From Rhodobacteraceae bacterium HLUCCA08 (GTDB taxonomy: Bacteria > Pseudomonadota > Alphaproteobacteria > Rhodobacterales > Rhodobacteraceae), in the NCBI GenBank assembly GCA_001314655.1, contig LJSF01000016.1:281131-345130 (forward strand): DNA of 64,000 bases, written 5' to 3'. Made by a program: the position numbers and the translations under genes. Positions 1 to 9,791 of this stretch are shown here, piece after piece. The notes beneath the pieces were generated by a model. That model had not been told where the DNA came from. It worked only from the letters and a program-made list of their open reading frames with translations, and made no database searches. Numbering within the stretch: position 1 is the first letter of the stretch; each line of letters starts with the position of its first letter.

Positions 1-845
1 GCGACCACGGCGTCGAGGTCATCCTGCACGCCGCCGCCTACAAGCATGTGCCGCTGGTCGAGACCAATCCACTGGAAGGGCTGCGCAACAACGTTCTGGG
101 CACCAAGGTCCTGGCCGATGTCGCCCGGGACGAAGGCGTGACCGACTTTCTGCTGGTGTCGACCGACAAGGCGGTGAACCCGCGCAATGTCATGGGGGCG
201 TCGAAACGGCTGGCCGAACTGGTCGTGCTGGATCTGGCGGCGCGCAGCGACGCGACCCGGTTCACCATCGTGAGATTCGGCAATGTGCTTGGATCCTCCG
301 GCTCGGTCGTGCCGCTGTTCGAGGAACAGATCGCCCGCGGCGGGCCCCTGACCCTGACCCACGAAGAGGTCACGCGCTATTTCATGACCATCGGCGAGGC
401 AGCGCGGCTGGTCCTGGTATCGGGCAGCCTGAATGATGATGGCGGGGTCTTTGTGCTGGATATGGGCCAGCCTGTCCCGATCCGCATGCTGGCCCGACGG
501 ATGATCGAGGCGGCCGGCTATACCGTGCGCGACGATGACAATCCCGACGGCGATATCGAGATCGCGGTCACCGGCCTGCGCCCCGGAGAAAAACTGCACG
601 AGGAACTGGTGCGCGGATCGGCGGAATTGATGCCCACCGGGCATCCGAAGATTCTGCAGACCTCGGAAACCGGCCTGTCCGAACTGGAGGTCGCCGCGGC
701 GATCAAGGCCCTGAGGCAGGCGCTTGAAGAAGGCGATCCCGACCGCGCGTTCCAGGCGATCGCCCGTTTCGTGACAGATTATCGCGCCGCGCCTCGGGGC
801 GGCGTGACGCTGAGCGGCCGGGTCGTGCCGCCTCAGACGCCGTAA
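1..845 (+). CDS. UDP-sugar 4,6-dehydratase of the CapD/WbpM type, 3' part only
   Basis: C-terminal part of a nucleotide-sugar dehydratase/epimerase; the reading frame is already open at base 3 and the N-terminus lies outside the window. Family members convert UDP-GlcNAc to a 4-keto-6-deoxy sugar for O-antigen, capsule or protein glycans. Visible signs are [10 protein letters not shown] near the left edge, the STDKAVNP block, NVMGASKR, in which Met stands where most SDRs have the catalytic Tyr (known for WbpM-like enzymes), and [12 protein letters not shown] near the end. The family usually has N-terminal membrane helices, which would be upstream. Its stop overlaps the convergent epimerase gene by 13 bases. 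Substrate specificity cannot be told from this piece. Confidence 0.9.
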   Translation, partial: DHGVEVILHAAAYKHVPLVETNPLEGLRNNVLGTKVLADVARDEGVTDFLLVSTDKAVNPRNVMGASKRLAELVVLDLAARSDATRFTIVRFGNVLGSSGSVVPLFEEQIARGGPLTLTHEEVTRYFMTIGEAARLVLVSGSLNDDGGVFVLDMGQPVPIRMLARRMIEAAGYTVRDDDNPDGDIEIAVTGLRPGEKLHEELVRGSAELMPTGHPKILQTSETGLSELEVAAAIKALRQALEEGDPDRAFQAIARFVTDYRAAPRGGVTLSGRVVPPQTP

Positions 846-1852
846 TACTCCCTGTACCAACGCACGAACCGCGCCACGCCGTCGCGGAAATCGGTTTGTG
901 GCGCATAGCCTGTAAGCGCCTTGAGCAGGGTCGCATCGGCCCAGGTCGCCGGCACGTCACCCTTTTGCATCTCCATCAGGTTGCGGATCGCGGGGCGGCC
1001 GATCTCGGCCTCGATCGCGTCGATGAAGTCCAGCAGCCGCACCTTGTCGGAATTGCCGATATTGACGATGCGGAACGGCGCGACAGGTGACAGGGTGTCG
1101 CCCGAAACAGGCTCTGTTCCGGCCCGATCCGCCACTTTGGGCGGCACGGCATCGATCAGCAGGGCGATGCCCCGCACCAGGTCCTCGACATAGGTGAAGT
1201 CGCGCCACATGTCGCCGTGATTGTAGATGTCGATCGGGTCGCCTTGCAGGATCGCGCGGGTGAACTTGAAATAGGCCATGTCGGGCCGCCCCCAGGGGCC
1301 ATAGACGGTAAAGAACCGGAACAAGGTCGTGGGCAGCGCGTTCAGATGCGCCCAGGCATGGCCCATCGCCTCGGTCGCCTTCTTGGTGGCGGCATAGATC
1401 GTCAGCGGCGTGTCGGCCTTGTGGACCTCGGCATAGGGCATGTCCGTGTTGGCGCCGTAGACCGACGAGGTGGAGGCCATCAGAAGGTGGTCCACCGCAT
1501 GCTCTTGCGCCAGTTCCATCACGTTGAAGGTGCCGACCACGTTGCTGTCGATATAGGCGCGCGGGTTTTCGAGGCTGTAGCGTACCCCGGCCTGGGCGGC
1601 GAGGTGGATGATCACGTCGGGCCGCGCGGCCGCGACCGCGCGGGCAAGCGCATCGCGGTCCTCCAGCGCGCCTTCGGTGGCGGTGAAGCCGGCATTCTGC
1701 AACAGCATCTGGTGGCGGCGTTGCTTCAGCCGGATGTCGTAGTAATCGGTCATCCCGTCGAAGCCGGCGACGCGCCAGCCCTGGTCCAGCAGCACCTGCG
1801 CCAGGTGAAACCCGATGAATCCGGCACTGCCGGTGATGAATGCGCTGCGCAT
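833..1852 (-). CDS. NAD-dependent epimerase, UDP-glucuronate 4-epimerase type
   Basis: Extended short-chain dehydrogenase of 339 residues, probably interconverting UDP-glucuronate and UDP-galacturonate for surface polysaccharide. The N-terminus has the Rossmann motif TGSAGFIG, followed by [20 protein letters not shown] and the catalytic YAATKK (YxxxK). [16 protein letters not shown] is typical of the LpsL/CapI branch. I chose the ATG at 1852 because it puts the Rossmann strand at the N-terminus; a longer frame reaches 1891 but adds a low-complexity Arg/Thr leader. It is convergent with, and overlaps, the dehydratase. The exact substrate is inferred from family resemblance. Confidence 0.87.
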   Translation of the reverse strand: MRSAFITGSAGFIGFHLAQVLLDQGWRVAGFDGMTDYYDIRLKQRRHQMLLQNAGFTATEGALEDRDALARAVAAARPDVIIHLAAQAGVRYSLENPRAYIDSNVVGTFNVMELAQEHAVDHLLMASTSSVYGANTDMPYAEVHKADTPLTIYAATKKATEAMGHAWAHLNALPTTLFRFFTVYGPWGRPDMAYFKFTRAILQGDPIDIYNHGDMWRDFTYVEDLVRGIALLIDAVPPKVADRAGTEPVSGDTLSPVAPFRIVNIGNSDKVRLLDFIDAIEAEIGRPAIRNLMEMQKGDVPATWADATLLKALTGYAPQTDFRDGVARFVRWYREYYGV

Positions 1853-2027
1853 GGTCGTCGTCCTGGTCCTGTGTCGGGCGGACCATGGCACGGATGGCGC
1901 CGGACCGGAATCCCGCGCGCGCCGGACCTGCGGTGAATTTCACCGGTCCGGTGGACCCGCGCGCATCGATGCACTAAGGACAGGGCCGCGTCACCACGCG
2001 CATTGCCCGACACAGGGAGCCGACGAG

Positions 2028-3869
2028 TTGCGGGCCAGTTTCTACACCGCCTATCACAAGACCGCGCCCTTGCTGGCCTCGCGCTCGGTCAGGCCGATCC
2101 ACGTGGGCCGCGCCACCGCCGCCGCGCCGCTGTCCGGCATGATCGGTGACGATACCGGCGATCATATTTCAGGTCGAAACGCCGCCTATTGTGAACTTAC
2201 GGCCCTGTATTGGGCCTGGAAGAACGATCATGACAGCACCCATCTGGGGCTGATGCATTACCGGCGGGTCTTTGACCTGGGCGGCCGGTTCGATGGCACC
2301 ATGGCTGAACGCAAGCCCGGGGTCGTCCATATCCCCGACCTTTTGACCGATATCGAGAGTTGGGTCGACCAGATCGGGCCGAACACGGTGCTGTTGCCTG
2401 AGACGCATGTGATGGGCCGCAACGTCGAAGAGAACTACGCCCGCGGTCATGCGATCCAGGATTTCGAGGCGGTGCGCCGGATCATCGCAGCGCATCACCC
2501 CGACGATCTGGGTGTCTTCGACAAGGTCGCGCGTGGCCGCAAGGTGCGGTTGGGAAACATGGCCCTTTTCCCGCGTCCCTTGTTCGACCGCTATTGCAGC
2601 TGGCTGTTCGATATCCTCGACCGGCTGGAAGCGGAGCCGCTGGACCGAAGCCGATACAGCACCTACCAGGCCCGTTACCCGGGCTTCATCGCCGAACGGC
2701 TGCTGACCGTCTTTGCCGAGAAACTGGCCGAGGATCCGGGCGCCTACGACATCCACGAGGCGCCGATCGTCAATTTCGCGGATGCGCTGGTCACGCCGGT
2801 CATCGCCGATGACAGCCTGAACGGTGCGCGCAACGTCAATATCGCCTTCTCCGCCGACCGGGCTTACCTGCCCCACGCGGCGGCGATGTTGCGATCGATG
2901 TTCGATCATGCGGCGCCGGACCGGACCTATACCCTGTTCTTTCTGCATTCGCGGATCGGGGTCGACACGCTTGCGCCCTTGCGCGCGATGCTGGCCGGTC
3001 TCTCGGGCGTGACGCTGACCGAAATCAACGTGGGCGCAGTGTTCGACACCAGCTATCGTTCGGCAAGCCGGGCGCCGTCGAACGCGACCTACAACCGGTT
3101 CCTGCTGTTCGAACTGCTGCCGGGGATCGACCGGATCCTTTATGTCGATGCCGACATGATCTTTCGCGGCGACGTGGCAAGGATTTTCGATGCCGATCTG
3201 GGCGGACAGCCGATCGGCGCCGTGCCGGACTACATCATGACCCGGACGCTGACCGGTCCGACGCCCACGGTCGACCCGCAGGTTCCGGACCTTTACAGGT
3301 ATCAACGCGACGTGCTGGGTCTGTCCGATGATGACATCGCCGGCTATGTGAATGCCGGGCTGGTGCTGTTCGATTTCGCGGCCATGGATGTGCCGCGGAC
3401 CGGGCGCGATCTGGTCGAGATGGCCCGGACCAAGACCTTTCTGTTCCGCGACCAGGACATCCTGAACGCCTATTTCAAAGGCCGCATCGCGCGTCTGGAC
3501 GACCGCTGGAACGTGTTCAACACAGATGCTGCCGGCTATGGACGCGTGCCGGCGGACAATCACGCAAAGGCGATGGCGGCCCGGCGCGACCCGCTGGTGA
3601 TCCACTATGCGTCCGGCGATTTCAAACCCTGGCTTCCGATACCTGTCCTTTGGGCCGAGCATTACTGGGGCGCCCTGTGCCGCACACCCTATTTCGCCGA
3701 GGTCATCGCAGGAACGAAGACCGCGCATCACGTGCCCAAGCCTCGGGTTGCCGGCGCCGACCATGGCCGGCTGGTCCGGTTCGGTGCACGGGTCGCGAAC
3801 CGCTTTCCGGTGCTACGTCCCGTCCTTTTGCGCCTCTATGCCCGGCTCAGATCTCGCCAGGGGCGTTGA
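2028..3869 (+). CDS. DUF4422-GT8 fusion glycosyltransferase
   Basis: A 613-residue protein in two parts. Residues about 1-250 match the DUF4422 pattern (FYTAYHKTAPLL, PIHVG, ELTALYWAWKN, GLMHYRR), a module found in polysaccharide clusters. Residues about 265-570 form a GT8 domain with ILYVDADMIFRGD, the DxD metal and nucleotide-sugar site at about D374-D376, then NAGLVLFD and HYASGDFKPW. No ATG suits the N-terminus. A TTG at 2028 follows an AGGGAG Shine-Dalgarno at 2014-2019 with eight bases of spacing and starts exactly at the DUF4422 core, so I chose it. The frame stays open upstream to 1815, but that part has no domain. Donor and acceptor are unknown. Confidence 0.85.
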   Translation: MRASFYTAYHKTAPLLASRSVRPIHVGRATAAAPLSGMIGDDTGDHISGRNAAYCELTALYWAWKNDHDSTHLGLMHYRRVFDLGGRFDGTMAERKPGVVHIPDLLTDIESWVDQIGPNTVLLPETHVMGRNVEENYARGHAIQDFEAVRRIIAAHHPDDLGVFDKVARGRKVRLGNMALFPRPLFDRYCSWLFDILDRLEAEPLDRSRYSTYQARYPGFIAERLLTVFAEKLAEDPGAYDIHEAPIVNFADALVTPVIADDSLNGARNVNIAFSADRAYLPHAAAMLRSMFDHAAPDRTYTLFFLHSRIGVDTLAPLRAMLAGLSGVTLTEINVGAVFDTSYRSASRAPSNATYNRFLLFELLPGIDRILYVDADMIFRGDVARIFDADLGGQPIGAVPDYIMTRTLTGPTPTVDPQVPDLYRYQRDVLGLSDDDIAGYVNAGLVLFDFAAMDVPRTGRDLVEMARTKTFLFRDQDILNAYFKGRIARLDDRWNVFNTDAAGYGRVPADNHAKAMAARRDPLVIHYASGDFKPWLPIPVLWAEHYWGALCRTPYFAEVIAGTKTAHHVPKPRVAGADHGRLVRFGARVANRFPVLRPVLLRLYARLRSRQGR

Positions 3870-3887
3870 TTGGTCCAGAGGTGACAA

Positions 3888-3907
3888 GGGCGCCCCGCAA
3901 GGCGCCC
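3888..3907. terminator. Stem-loop between convergent genes
   Basis: GGGCGCC at 3888-3894 pairs perfectly with GGCGCCC at 3901-3907 around a six-base loop. It lies in the 61-base gap between the glycosyltransferase and sulfoquinovose synthase genes, which converge. There is no good T-tract on either side, so it is a possible bidirectional terminator only. Confidence 0.4.
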
Positions 3908-3930
3908 CGTCAGATCGACCACGGTCGACG

Positions 3931-5088
3931 TTACCGCCAGGTCGACACGCAGGGGATCTTGGAGCGGTCGCAACGGTCGGCGTATTTCTCGGCGATCTCG
4001 TGGACCTCTTCCATCAGCCCGGCTTCGAGCTTGATCGGGTCGAGCCCCATGCCGAGGAACCGGTCATTGGCGACGTGCAGGTCGTTTTCCGCATCCTCGT
4101 TGCGCGGGTTTTCGACAAAGGCGATCTCGGCGCCCATCTTGTCGTGGATCATCCGGGCCAGGTCGCGCAACCGGTGGGTTTCGGTCATCTGGTTGAGGAT
4201 GTTCACCCGTTCGCCCTTTTGCGGCGGGTTGTTCAACGCCAGCTCGATGCACTTGCAGGTGTCCTGGATATGGATGAAGGCCCGGGTCTGGCCGCCGGTG
4301 CCGTGCACGGTCATCGGGTATTTCACTGCCGCCTGCATGATGAAGCGGTTCAGCACCGTGCCGTAATCGCCGTCGTAGTCGAAGCGGTTGATCAGCCGCT
4401 CGTCCATCTTGGTCTCTTCGGTCTGGGTGCCCCAGACGATGCCCTGGTGCAGATCGGTGATCTTCACCTTGTCGTTCTTGTTGTAGTAGAAAAAGAACAG
4501 CTGATCCTGGCTTTTCGTCAGGTGATAGATCGAGCCGGGGTTGGTCGGATACAGGATTTCGGTCTCGGTCTCGCCCTGGGGGGTTTCCAGCTTCACCTTG
4601 AGATAGCCTTCGGGGATCTTCATCCCGGCGGTGCCGTAGCCGTAGACGCCCATCGTCCCGAGGTGGATCAGGTGGATGTCCAGCCCGGATTCCACGATCG
4701 CGGCCAGGACGTCATTGGTGGCGTTCAGGTTGTTGTCGACCGTGTAGCGCTTGTGCTGGGCCGATTTCATCGAATAAGGCGCGGCGCGCTGTTCGGCGAA
4801 ATGGATCACGGCGTCGGGCTTTTCGTCCTGAAACAGCGACAGAAGGCGGTGATACTGCTTGCCGACGGTGATGTTGTGAAACCGGATTTCCTTGCCGGTC
4901 AGGTCTTTCCAGACCGCGAGCCGTTCGCCGATCGGCCGGATCGGGGTCAGGCTGTCGACCTCCAGTTCGACATCGATCTTCCGGCGCGACAGGTTGTCGA
5001 CGATGATGACCTCGTGGCCCGCATTGGACAGATGCAGGGCGTTGGGCCATCCGCAGAAACCGTCACCGCCAAGAATGATTACTTTCAT
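3931..5088 (-). CDS. sqdB: UDP-sulfoquinovose synthase
   Basis: A 385-residue extended SDR closely resembling plant SQD1 and bacterial SqdB, which make UDP-sulfoquinovose from UDP-glucose and sulfite. The sequence shows GGDGFCGW at residues 7-14 (NAD-binding), [43 protein letters not shown] (YxxxK), [31 protein letters not shown] and [13 protein letters not shown], all in SQD1 order. ATG start with nothing better upstream. Family knowledge links the product to the sulfolipid SQDG, or to sulfoquinovose-bearing glycans as with archaeal Agl3. Here the neighbours are glycosyltransferases, a sulfotransferase and UDP-Galf mutase rather than sqdA/sqdC/sqdD, which favours a glycan role (inference). 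Confidence 0.93.
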   Translation of the reverse strand: MKVIILGGDGFCGWPNALHLSNAGHEVIIVDNLSRRKIDVELEVDSLTPIRPIGERLAVWKDLTGKEIRFHNITVGKQYHRLLSLFQDEKPDAVIHFAEQRAAPYSMKSAQHKRYTVDNNLNATNDVLAAIVESGLDIHLIHLGTMGVYGYGTAGMKIPEGYLKVKLETPQGETETEILYPTNPGSIYHLTKSQDQLFFFYYNKNDKVKITDLHQGIVWGTQTEETKMDERLINRFDYDGDYGTVLNRFIMQAAVKYPMTVHGTGGQTRAFIHIQDTCKCIELALNNPPQKGERVNILNQMTETHRLRDLARMIHDKMGAEIAFVENPRNEDAENDLHVANDRFLGMGLDPIKLEAGLMEEVHEIAEKYADRCDRSKIPCVSTWR

Positions 5089-5305
5089 GCCGCGAGTCCT
5101 TCTCGGCTAACCTTGTTTCACTCGGACCGGTTGATTCCCCAAAACGCGGCAAAAGGCCAGAGAAAGGCGCGAACTTTCGCGGGGAAACTCGTGGAAAAGG
5201 CGACTTGTCGCGCAGCAAGCGTTGCTCACCCAGCGAACGCCGGCTTCATGCGCTGGTGAGACGGCTCGGACAGAGTGCCCGCGATCCATGACGGGAGCCC
5301 CACCG

Positions 5306-6430
5306 ATGTCCGAAACCTCGCAGATCCTGAACCTGCCCTATATCCAGCCGGCGCAGGCCCAGAAACACGTGACACATAACGAGGCGTTGCGGATGCTGGA
5401 CGCCATCGTGCAGCTTAGCGTCGCCGATGCCGACCGGACCCAACCGCCGGCATCGCCGCAGCCCGGAGACCGGCACATCGTCGCCTCCGGGGCGACGGGC
5501 GACTGGACCGGCAAGGATGGTCAGGTGGCGATCTTCGACTTTTCCGCCTGGGTCTTCGTCGAACCCAAGGAGGGCTGGCAGGCCTATGACCGATCGATTG
5601 GCGGCTTGCTGACTCATGACGGCACGGGCTGGGCGCCGATCCCGGTGAACCTCAACGCCGCTGACCTGCAGAACCTCGACGGCGTGGGGATCAATGCAAG
5701 CGCCGATCCGGTCAATCGCTTCGCCCTGGCGTCCGAGGCGAGCCTGTTCGGCCATGACGGCGCCGGGCACCAGCTGAAGGTCAACAAGGCCACGACCGGC
5801 GATACCGCGTCGCTTCTGTTCCAAAGCGGCTTTACGGGCCACGCCGAAATGGGGCTGGCCGGCGACACCGCGTTCAGCGTCAAGGTCAGCCCGGACGGAA
5901 TCGCCTGGACCACGGCGCTGAATGTCGATCCCGGCACCGGCGCGATCACCGGAGCGGCGATACAGCAATCGGCCACGGACTCGTCGCCGGGTCGACTGAT
6001 GGTTGCCGAACATGGTGTCCTTCGGGCCGACATCCTGGGGACAGTGGCCGAAGTCGGAGGCGTGCCGACGGGCGCATTGTTCGAATCCGGCAGCAACAGT
6101 GACGGATCCTGGGTGCGTTTCGCGGACGGGACGCAGATCTGCCGCCTGACCACCACGCTGAATTTCAACGCCAGCAGCCGCCTGTTGCGCGACTGGACCT
6201 ACCCGGTGCCCTTCGCGAGCGGGTCGGACGTGTCGGTCAACCTGTCCTTGTCGACCGAGTTCGAGGCCACGCCCGACCCTGAGGATTTCGCCTTTTTCGG
6301 CGCTCGGCACGGCGTGTCGGGTGGCAATGTCGGCTGTTCTCTGCGGCTCTATCGCCGCACCGGCGGAACCGATTTCCAGCCGGGCGATACGATGACCGTC
6401 TATGCCACGGCCATCGGACGCTGGACCTAG
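5306..6430 (+). CDS. DUF2793 protein with phage-fibre-like C-terminus
   Basis: A 374-residue protein. Residues 1-125 are a DUF2793 domain (LNLPYIQPAQAQKHVTHNEA, PQPGDRHIV, W-rich GKDGQVAIFDFSAWVF, EGWQAYDR), known from alphaproteobacterial phages and gene-transfer-agent regions. The middle (GDTAFSVKVSPDGIAW, ALNVDPGTGAI) and the end (SPGRLMVAEHGV, GALFESGSNSDGSWVRFADG, TQIC) have the repetitive feel of tail-fibre receptor-binding proteins. The ATG at 5306 has GGGAG about ten bases upstream; an upstream extension to 5222 has no domain. No signal peptide is seen. No other phage gene is nearby, and the gene sits between sulfoquinovose synthase and a sulfotransferase. The function is unknown; glycan binding is an inference. 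Confidence 0.82.
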   Translation: MSETSQILNLPYIQPAQAQKHVTHNEALRMLDAIVQLSVADADRTQPPASPQPGDRHIVASGATGDWTGKDGQVAIFDFSAWVFVEPKEGWQAYDRSIGGLLTHDGTGWAPIPVNLNAADLQNLDGVGINASADPVNRFALASEASLFGHDGAGHQLKVNKATTGDTASLLFQSGFTGHAEMGLAGDTAFSVKVSPDGIAWTTALNVDPGTGAITGAAIQQSATDSSPGRLMVAEHGVLRADILGTVAEVGGVPTGALFESGSNSDGSWVRFADGTQICRLTTTLNFNASSRLLRDWTYPVPFASGSDVSVNLSLSTEFEATPDPEDFAFFGARHGVSGGNVGCSLRLYRRTGGTDFQPGDTMTVYATAIGRWT

Positions 6431-7107
6431 GGGGCAGACGCGTCGGAATAGCCGAAGCGGGCGAAATCGGCGGCATAGACCCGGGCGACGATCCGGGTCA
6501 GCCGCATGTCGTACTCGGCCGGGTGCGAGACATCCCGCCCGGTTCGCTTGCCGGCGCGGGAAATCGGCAACGCCTGCCCGACCCGCGTTTCGAGCGATGC
6601 CCAATCCGCGTCGAAGCGTTCCAACCGGCCGATGAAATCGAATTGCAGCCGGTCCACCGAAAGGTTCAGGACCTGGGGCCGCCAATGGGGGTTGAAACCC
6701 GCTGGATCCCGGCCATCAAGGGACTCGACGAATTCGGCGAAACCGGGTCGATGATCCGGATCAAAGCCGGCCTGTTCGCGCGGCCGGCTATGTTTCCGCG
6801 GCCGGGCGATCTTGTTGAGATAGGCAGAGCGCAGCCGATCGAACGGGTTGCGCACGAAACTGAACAGGAGCTTTCCGGCTCGTTCGCGCTCCAGCCGGGC
6901 CGGGGTCAGGTCGGGCCAGGTCAGCAGAGGAGAGCCTTCGTGGCTGTGCACCGAGGGCCGTGGTTCATGGCCCTGGTCGCCCAATTCGGCCCTTTGCAGG
7001 GACAGTTTGATCGTCGAACAGGCAACCTTCGGGTTGTTCACATAGACCAGACCCAGGGCCGGTGCGACGTGGAACGACTTCAGATATTGCTGCGGGTCCA
7101 GGCTCAT
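6427..7107 (-). CDS. Sulfotransferase family 2 protein
   Basis: A 226-residue cytosolic enzyme expected to move sulfate from PAPS to a carbohydrate. The 5'-phosphosulfate loop is NPKVACSTIK (about residues 25-34) and the 3'-phosphate site is FSFVRNPFDRLRSAY (about 82-96), the two hallmark motifs of eukaryote-type carbohydrate sulfotransferases. Length is normal for compact bacterial members. The ATG overlaps the stop of the upstream large glycosyltransferase (ATGA, 7104-7107), so the two are translationally coupled. The stop overlaps the convergent DUF2793 gene by four bases. The acceptor is probably the glycan built by this locus (inference). Confidence 0.88.
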   Translation of the reverse strand: MSLDPQQYLKSFHVAPALGLVYVNNPKVACSTIKLSLQRAELGDQGHEPRPSVHSHEGSPLLTWPDLTPARLERERAGKLLFSFVRNPFDRLRSAYLNKIARPRKHSRPREQAGFDPDHRPGFAEFVESLDGRDPAGFNPHWRPQVLNLSVDRLQFDFIGRLERFDADWASLETRVGQALPISRAGKRTGRDVSHPAEYDMRLTRIVARVYAADFARFGYSDASAP

Positions 7108-9644
7108 GCGGGATCGACCGACCAGCCGGCGGCGCGCGCCACCAGACCCCTGTAGGCGTCGCCCGTCCTGAGGCGAAGAAGCGAATCCCGCAAGGTCAGA
7201 GCCTGTTTTCGCGCCATGTCGGGCGCCGCGAGGACGTCGCGCAACTGCGCGACATAGGCGTCGGGGCCCGCAGAACCCGGCACCGGGCGCGACAATTCGG
7301 GGTCCAGCACCTCGGGCGTGCCACCGATCGCGGTGCCGACGATCGGCAGCCCGGACATCGCGACCTCCAGCAGGATCTGCGGCACCCCGTCCCAGCCCGA
7401 TGTGTAAAGAAAGGCCGACGCCTGATGCACCGGCAGGTCGGTGAAAGCGCCATAGGTGCCTTCCAGCTTCAGGTTGGCGGGAACTGCCCGAAGCCCCTCG
7501 GCCCCGGCGCCCATGACCTGTTCACCCCAGACCCTGAAATCGGCCTCGGGCATGGCACGGGCGATCTCGACCAGCAGATCGGGGCGTTTCTGCGGATCCA
7601 GCCGTCCGGCCCAGAACACCTGCGGCCGCGATCCGGGCTCCGGGATCGGCGCCACCGGGATGGTGGTGTCGACCGGCCCGGGCAGGACGATCAGCTTGCC
7701 GGCCTGGTCGGGCGGCACGAGGAAATCGGACCGCAGCTTTTCGGCAAGATAGTGACTATCGGTGCAGACCGCGCCGGCCAGGTCGAAATGCTTGTAGAAG
7801 CGCGTGAGCGGATAACCGGTCCGCAATCCCAAGTCGCTGCGTTCCTCGCACAGCAGGCACGGCACGATCCGGCACGACGCGGCCAGCGCGTTGCCATAGG
7901 GCACCAGCGCATCCCAGAGCGTGCGGCTGTTGACGTTGAACACCACCTCGGCCTTCAGCGAACGGATCAGTTCCACCACCAGTCTTTGGTGCTGTTTCGG
8001 CGCAAGGCGATTGCCCCAGGCGCTTGCGTCGACCACGCGGACCCCGTCGGGCAGGCGCCCCGGGGGCAAGGTGCCGCCGGCGTCCGTCGTGAGCAGCACG
8101 ACGTTTTCCGCGCCGCACAGATCGGCCAGGGCATGGGCCAGGTGCCCCTCCATCCGCCGTGCGCCCCCGAAACGGGGACGATTGACGGCGATCACCACAC
8201 GGGCCCGCCGGTTGCCGGCCTGGCGATGCAGATCCCAGATCGCGGCCGTGCGCCTGGTGGTGAGGTCGTCCTGTAGCGGAGGAATGCGCAATTCCTGCAC
8301 GGCCGGCCAGGTCAGCTCGATGATCGGCTCGAAGGCTGCAGCCCTTGCGACCTGTTCGCCCAACGCCCCGTGCAAAAGGCGCGATCGCAGGGTGCGGAAC
8401 CGGTCCTGCCAGGCGCGTTCGAGGCCTTGCGCATTCTGGCCCAACGCCGCCGCAAGTGTCTCTAACCCGGCGAAAGGCGCGCCAATCAGCCCCGCGTCCC
8501 GCCCGGTTTGGATCCAGTGCTGAAAGGCCGCGGCGCCGGTCGGCGGATCCTTCATCCCGGACCCGGCCAGGCGGCGCGCGTAGGGCTGGGTGCCGAAGAA
8601 CGGGGTCGGATTGCGCCCTTCGCGCGCGCCGGCGCGGATGTAATGGGCGACCGGGTCGATCGCGGGTTGCGCGGCGATGTCGGGGTTTGCGGCCAGGTAA
8701 TAGGCATGGTCGAACTGCGGTTTGATCGCCGCATAAAGACGCGGATTGTCGCGATCGTTGTGCAGCTGCCGGGCCCGTTCGACCCGCGCGTCGAAATCGG
8801 GTCCGTGCAACGGCCCTTGAGGGCGCGGCGGACCGGCGGGCCGGGCCTGACCGCCCGGCGGCGGCGGTTCACCTTTGGCGGCGCGGGCCAGGTCGGCCAC
8901 CCGGTCGATCGCCATCGGCTCGATCGCGCGGACCAGGGCATCGCGGCTGCGGCTTTCGGTGACCAGAGAGGCATCGCGCCGGCGCTTGAAGATGATCGTA
9001 TCGGGCGCATGCACATGGCGCCAGCCGGCGGCCATCGTCTCGATCGCGAATTGCCAGTCCTGGAACGACAGCCCGGCGGGAATGTCCCGGTGGACATAGG
9101 GGATCTCCTCATGTGCCGCGCGCGGAGCAAGGCAGAGGCTGTCGTAGTAGTTCATGAAATAGAAATGGTAGGGCGTGAACAGCGGGTCGTCCTGTTCGAT
9201 CTTTTGAAAGACCGAACGGGTCCCGTCGAAGAGCCAGTTGAGTTCGGGATGCACGATGGCGCGGGGGCCGGTTTCGGCCAGCCGTCGCAGGCCCAGCGCC
9301 AGCCAGTTTTCGGAAAACAGGTCGTCCGCATCGAGAAAGGCGATGGCCGCGCCCCGGCTGTGCGGCAGGATCGCGTTGCGGGTGCGACCCAGGTCACCGC
9401 CATTCACCTCGATCCGGGTCCAGTGATCCAGGGCCGGCTGGTGAAAGAAGGCTTGGGTCGCCGCGGTCGCGTTGTCCAGGGCGATCATCCGTTCGACCCT
9501 GTGACCCTCGGCCTCGGCCATGGCGATGGCCGCATCGGCGGCACGCATCGTGGGGCCCGAAACCACGGTTTCGGAATGCGCGGTCACGATGACGGAAAGA
9601 TCGAAACGCTCAGCCAAGCAACTCTTGCCCCAGGCGGCGCCCAT
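7104..9644 (-). CDS. Two-headed glycosyltransferase (GT2 plus GT4)
   Basis: A protein of about 846 residues with two catalytic modules. The N-terminal GT2 domain has DLSVIVTAHSE, an LDADDLFSENW acceptor/metal motif and DWQFAIETMAAGWR. A linker module carries FDHAYYLAANPDIAAQPAID followed by HYIRAGAREGRNPTPFF, a short motif that recurs in large bacterial glycosyltransferases. The C-terminal half is GT4-like: VIAVNRPRFGGARRMEGHLA, VFWAGRLDPQKRPDLL, then SAFLYTSGWDGVPQILLEVA with the conserved Glu. Start choices are ATG 9644, TTG 9692 and TTG 9621, the last after GGGGCAAGAG; 9644 is a compromise. It is coupled to the sulfotransferase. Linkages are unknown. Confidence 0.85.
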   Translation of the reverse strand: MGAAWGKSCLAERFDLSVIVTAHSETVVSGPTMRAADAAIAMAEAEGHRVERMIALDNATAATQAFFHQPALDHWTRIEVNGGDLGRTRNAILPHSRGAAIAFLDADDLFSENWLALGLRRLAETGPRAIVHPELNWLFDGTRSVFQKIEQDDPLFTPYHFYFMNYYDSLCLAPRAAHEEIPYVHRDIPAGLSFQDWQFAIETMAAGWRHVHAPDTIIFKRRRDASLVTESRSRDALVRAIEPMAIDRVADLARAAKGEPPPPGGQARPAGPPRPQGPLHGPDFDARVERARQLHNDRDNPRLYAAIKPQFDHAYYLAANPDIAAQPAIDPVAHYIRAGAREGRNPTPFFGTQPYARRLAGSGMKDPPTGAAAFQHWIQTGRDAGLIGAPFAGLETLAAALGQNAQGLERAWQDRFRTLRSRLLHGALGEQVARAAAFEPIIELTWPAVQELRIPPLQDDLTTRRTAAIWDLHRQAGNRRARVVIAVNRPRFGGARRMEGHLAHALADLCGAENVVLLTTDAGGTLPPGRLPDGVRVVDASAWGNRLAPKQHQRLVVELIRSLKAEVVFNVNSRTLWDALVPYGNALAASCRIVPCLLCEERSDLGLRTGYPLTRFYKHFDLAGAVCTDSHYLAEKLRSDFLVPPDQAGKLIVLPGPVDTTIPVAPIPEPGSRPQVFWAGRLDPQKRPDLLVEIARAMPEADFRVWGEQVMGAGAEGLRAVPANLKLEGTYGAFTDLPVHQASAFLYTSGWDGVPQILLEVAMSGLPIVGTAIGGTPEVLDPELSRPVPGSAGPDAYVAQLRDVLAAPDMARKQALTLRDSLLRLRTGDAYRGLVARAAGWSVDPA

Positions 9645-9791
9645 CCTGGCGCCTGTGGACAGTTGACTAGAGCCTGCGTCGGGCCATTGCAATCATTCGC
9701 CCCGGCGCCGCATTCCGGTGCAAGCGGTTTGATTCTTCGGGCGCCGCGTCCTAAGGACGGGTCGGTTGATGGTAAACAAAGGGCGGTCCGG

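Noticed and set aside
5225-5260. Imperfect inverted repeat CTCACCCAGCG / CGCTGGTGAG
   Set aside because: Ten pairs with a bulge and a 15-base loop upstream of the DUF2793 gene; no T-tract and no known operator type, so too weak to call.
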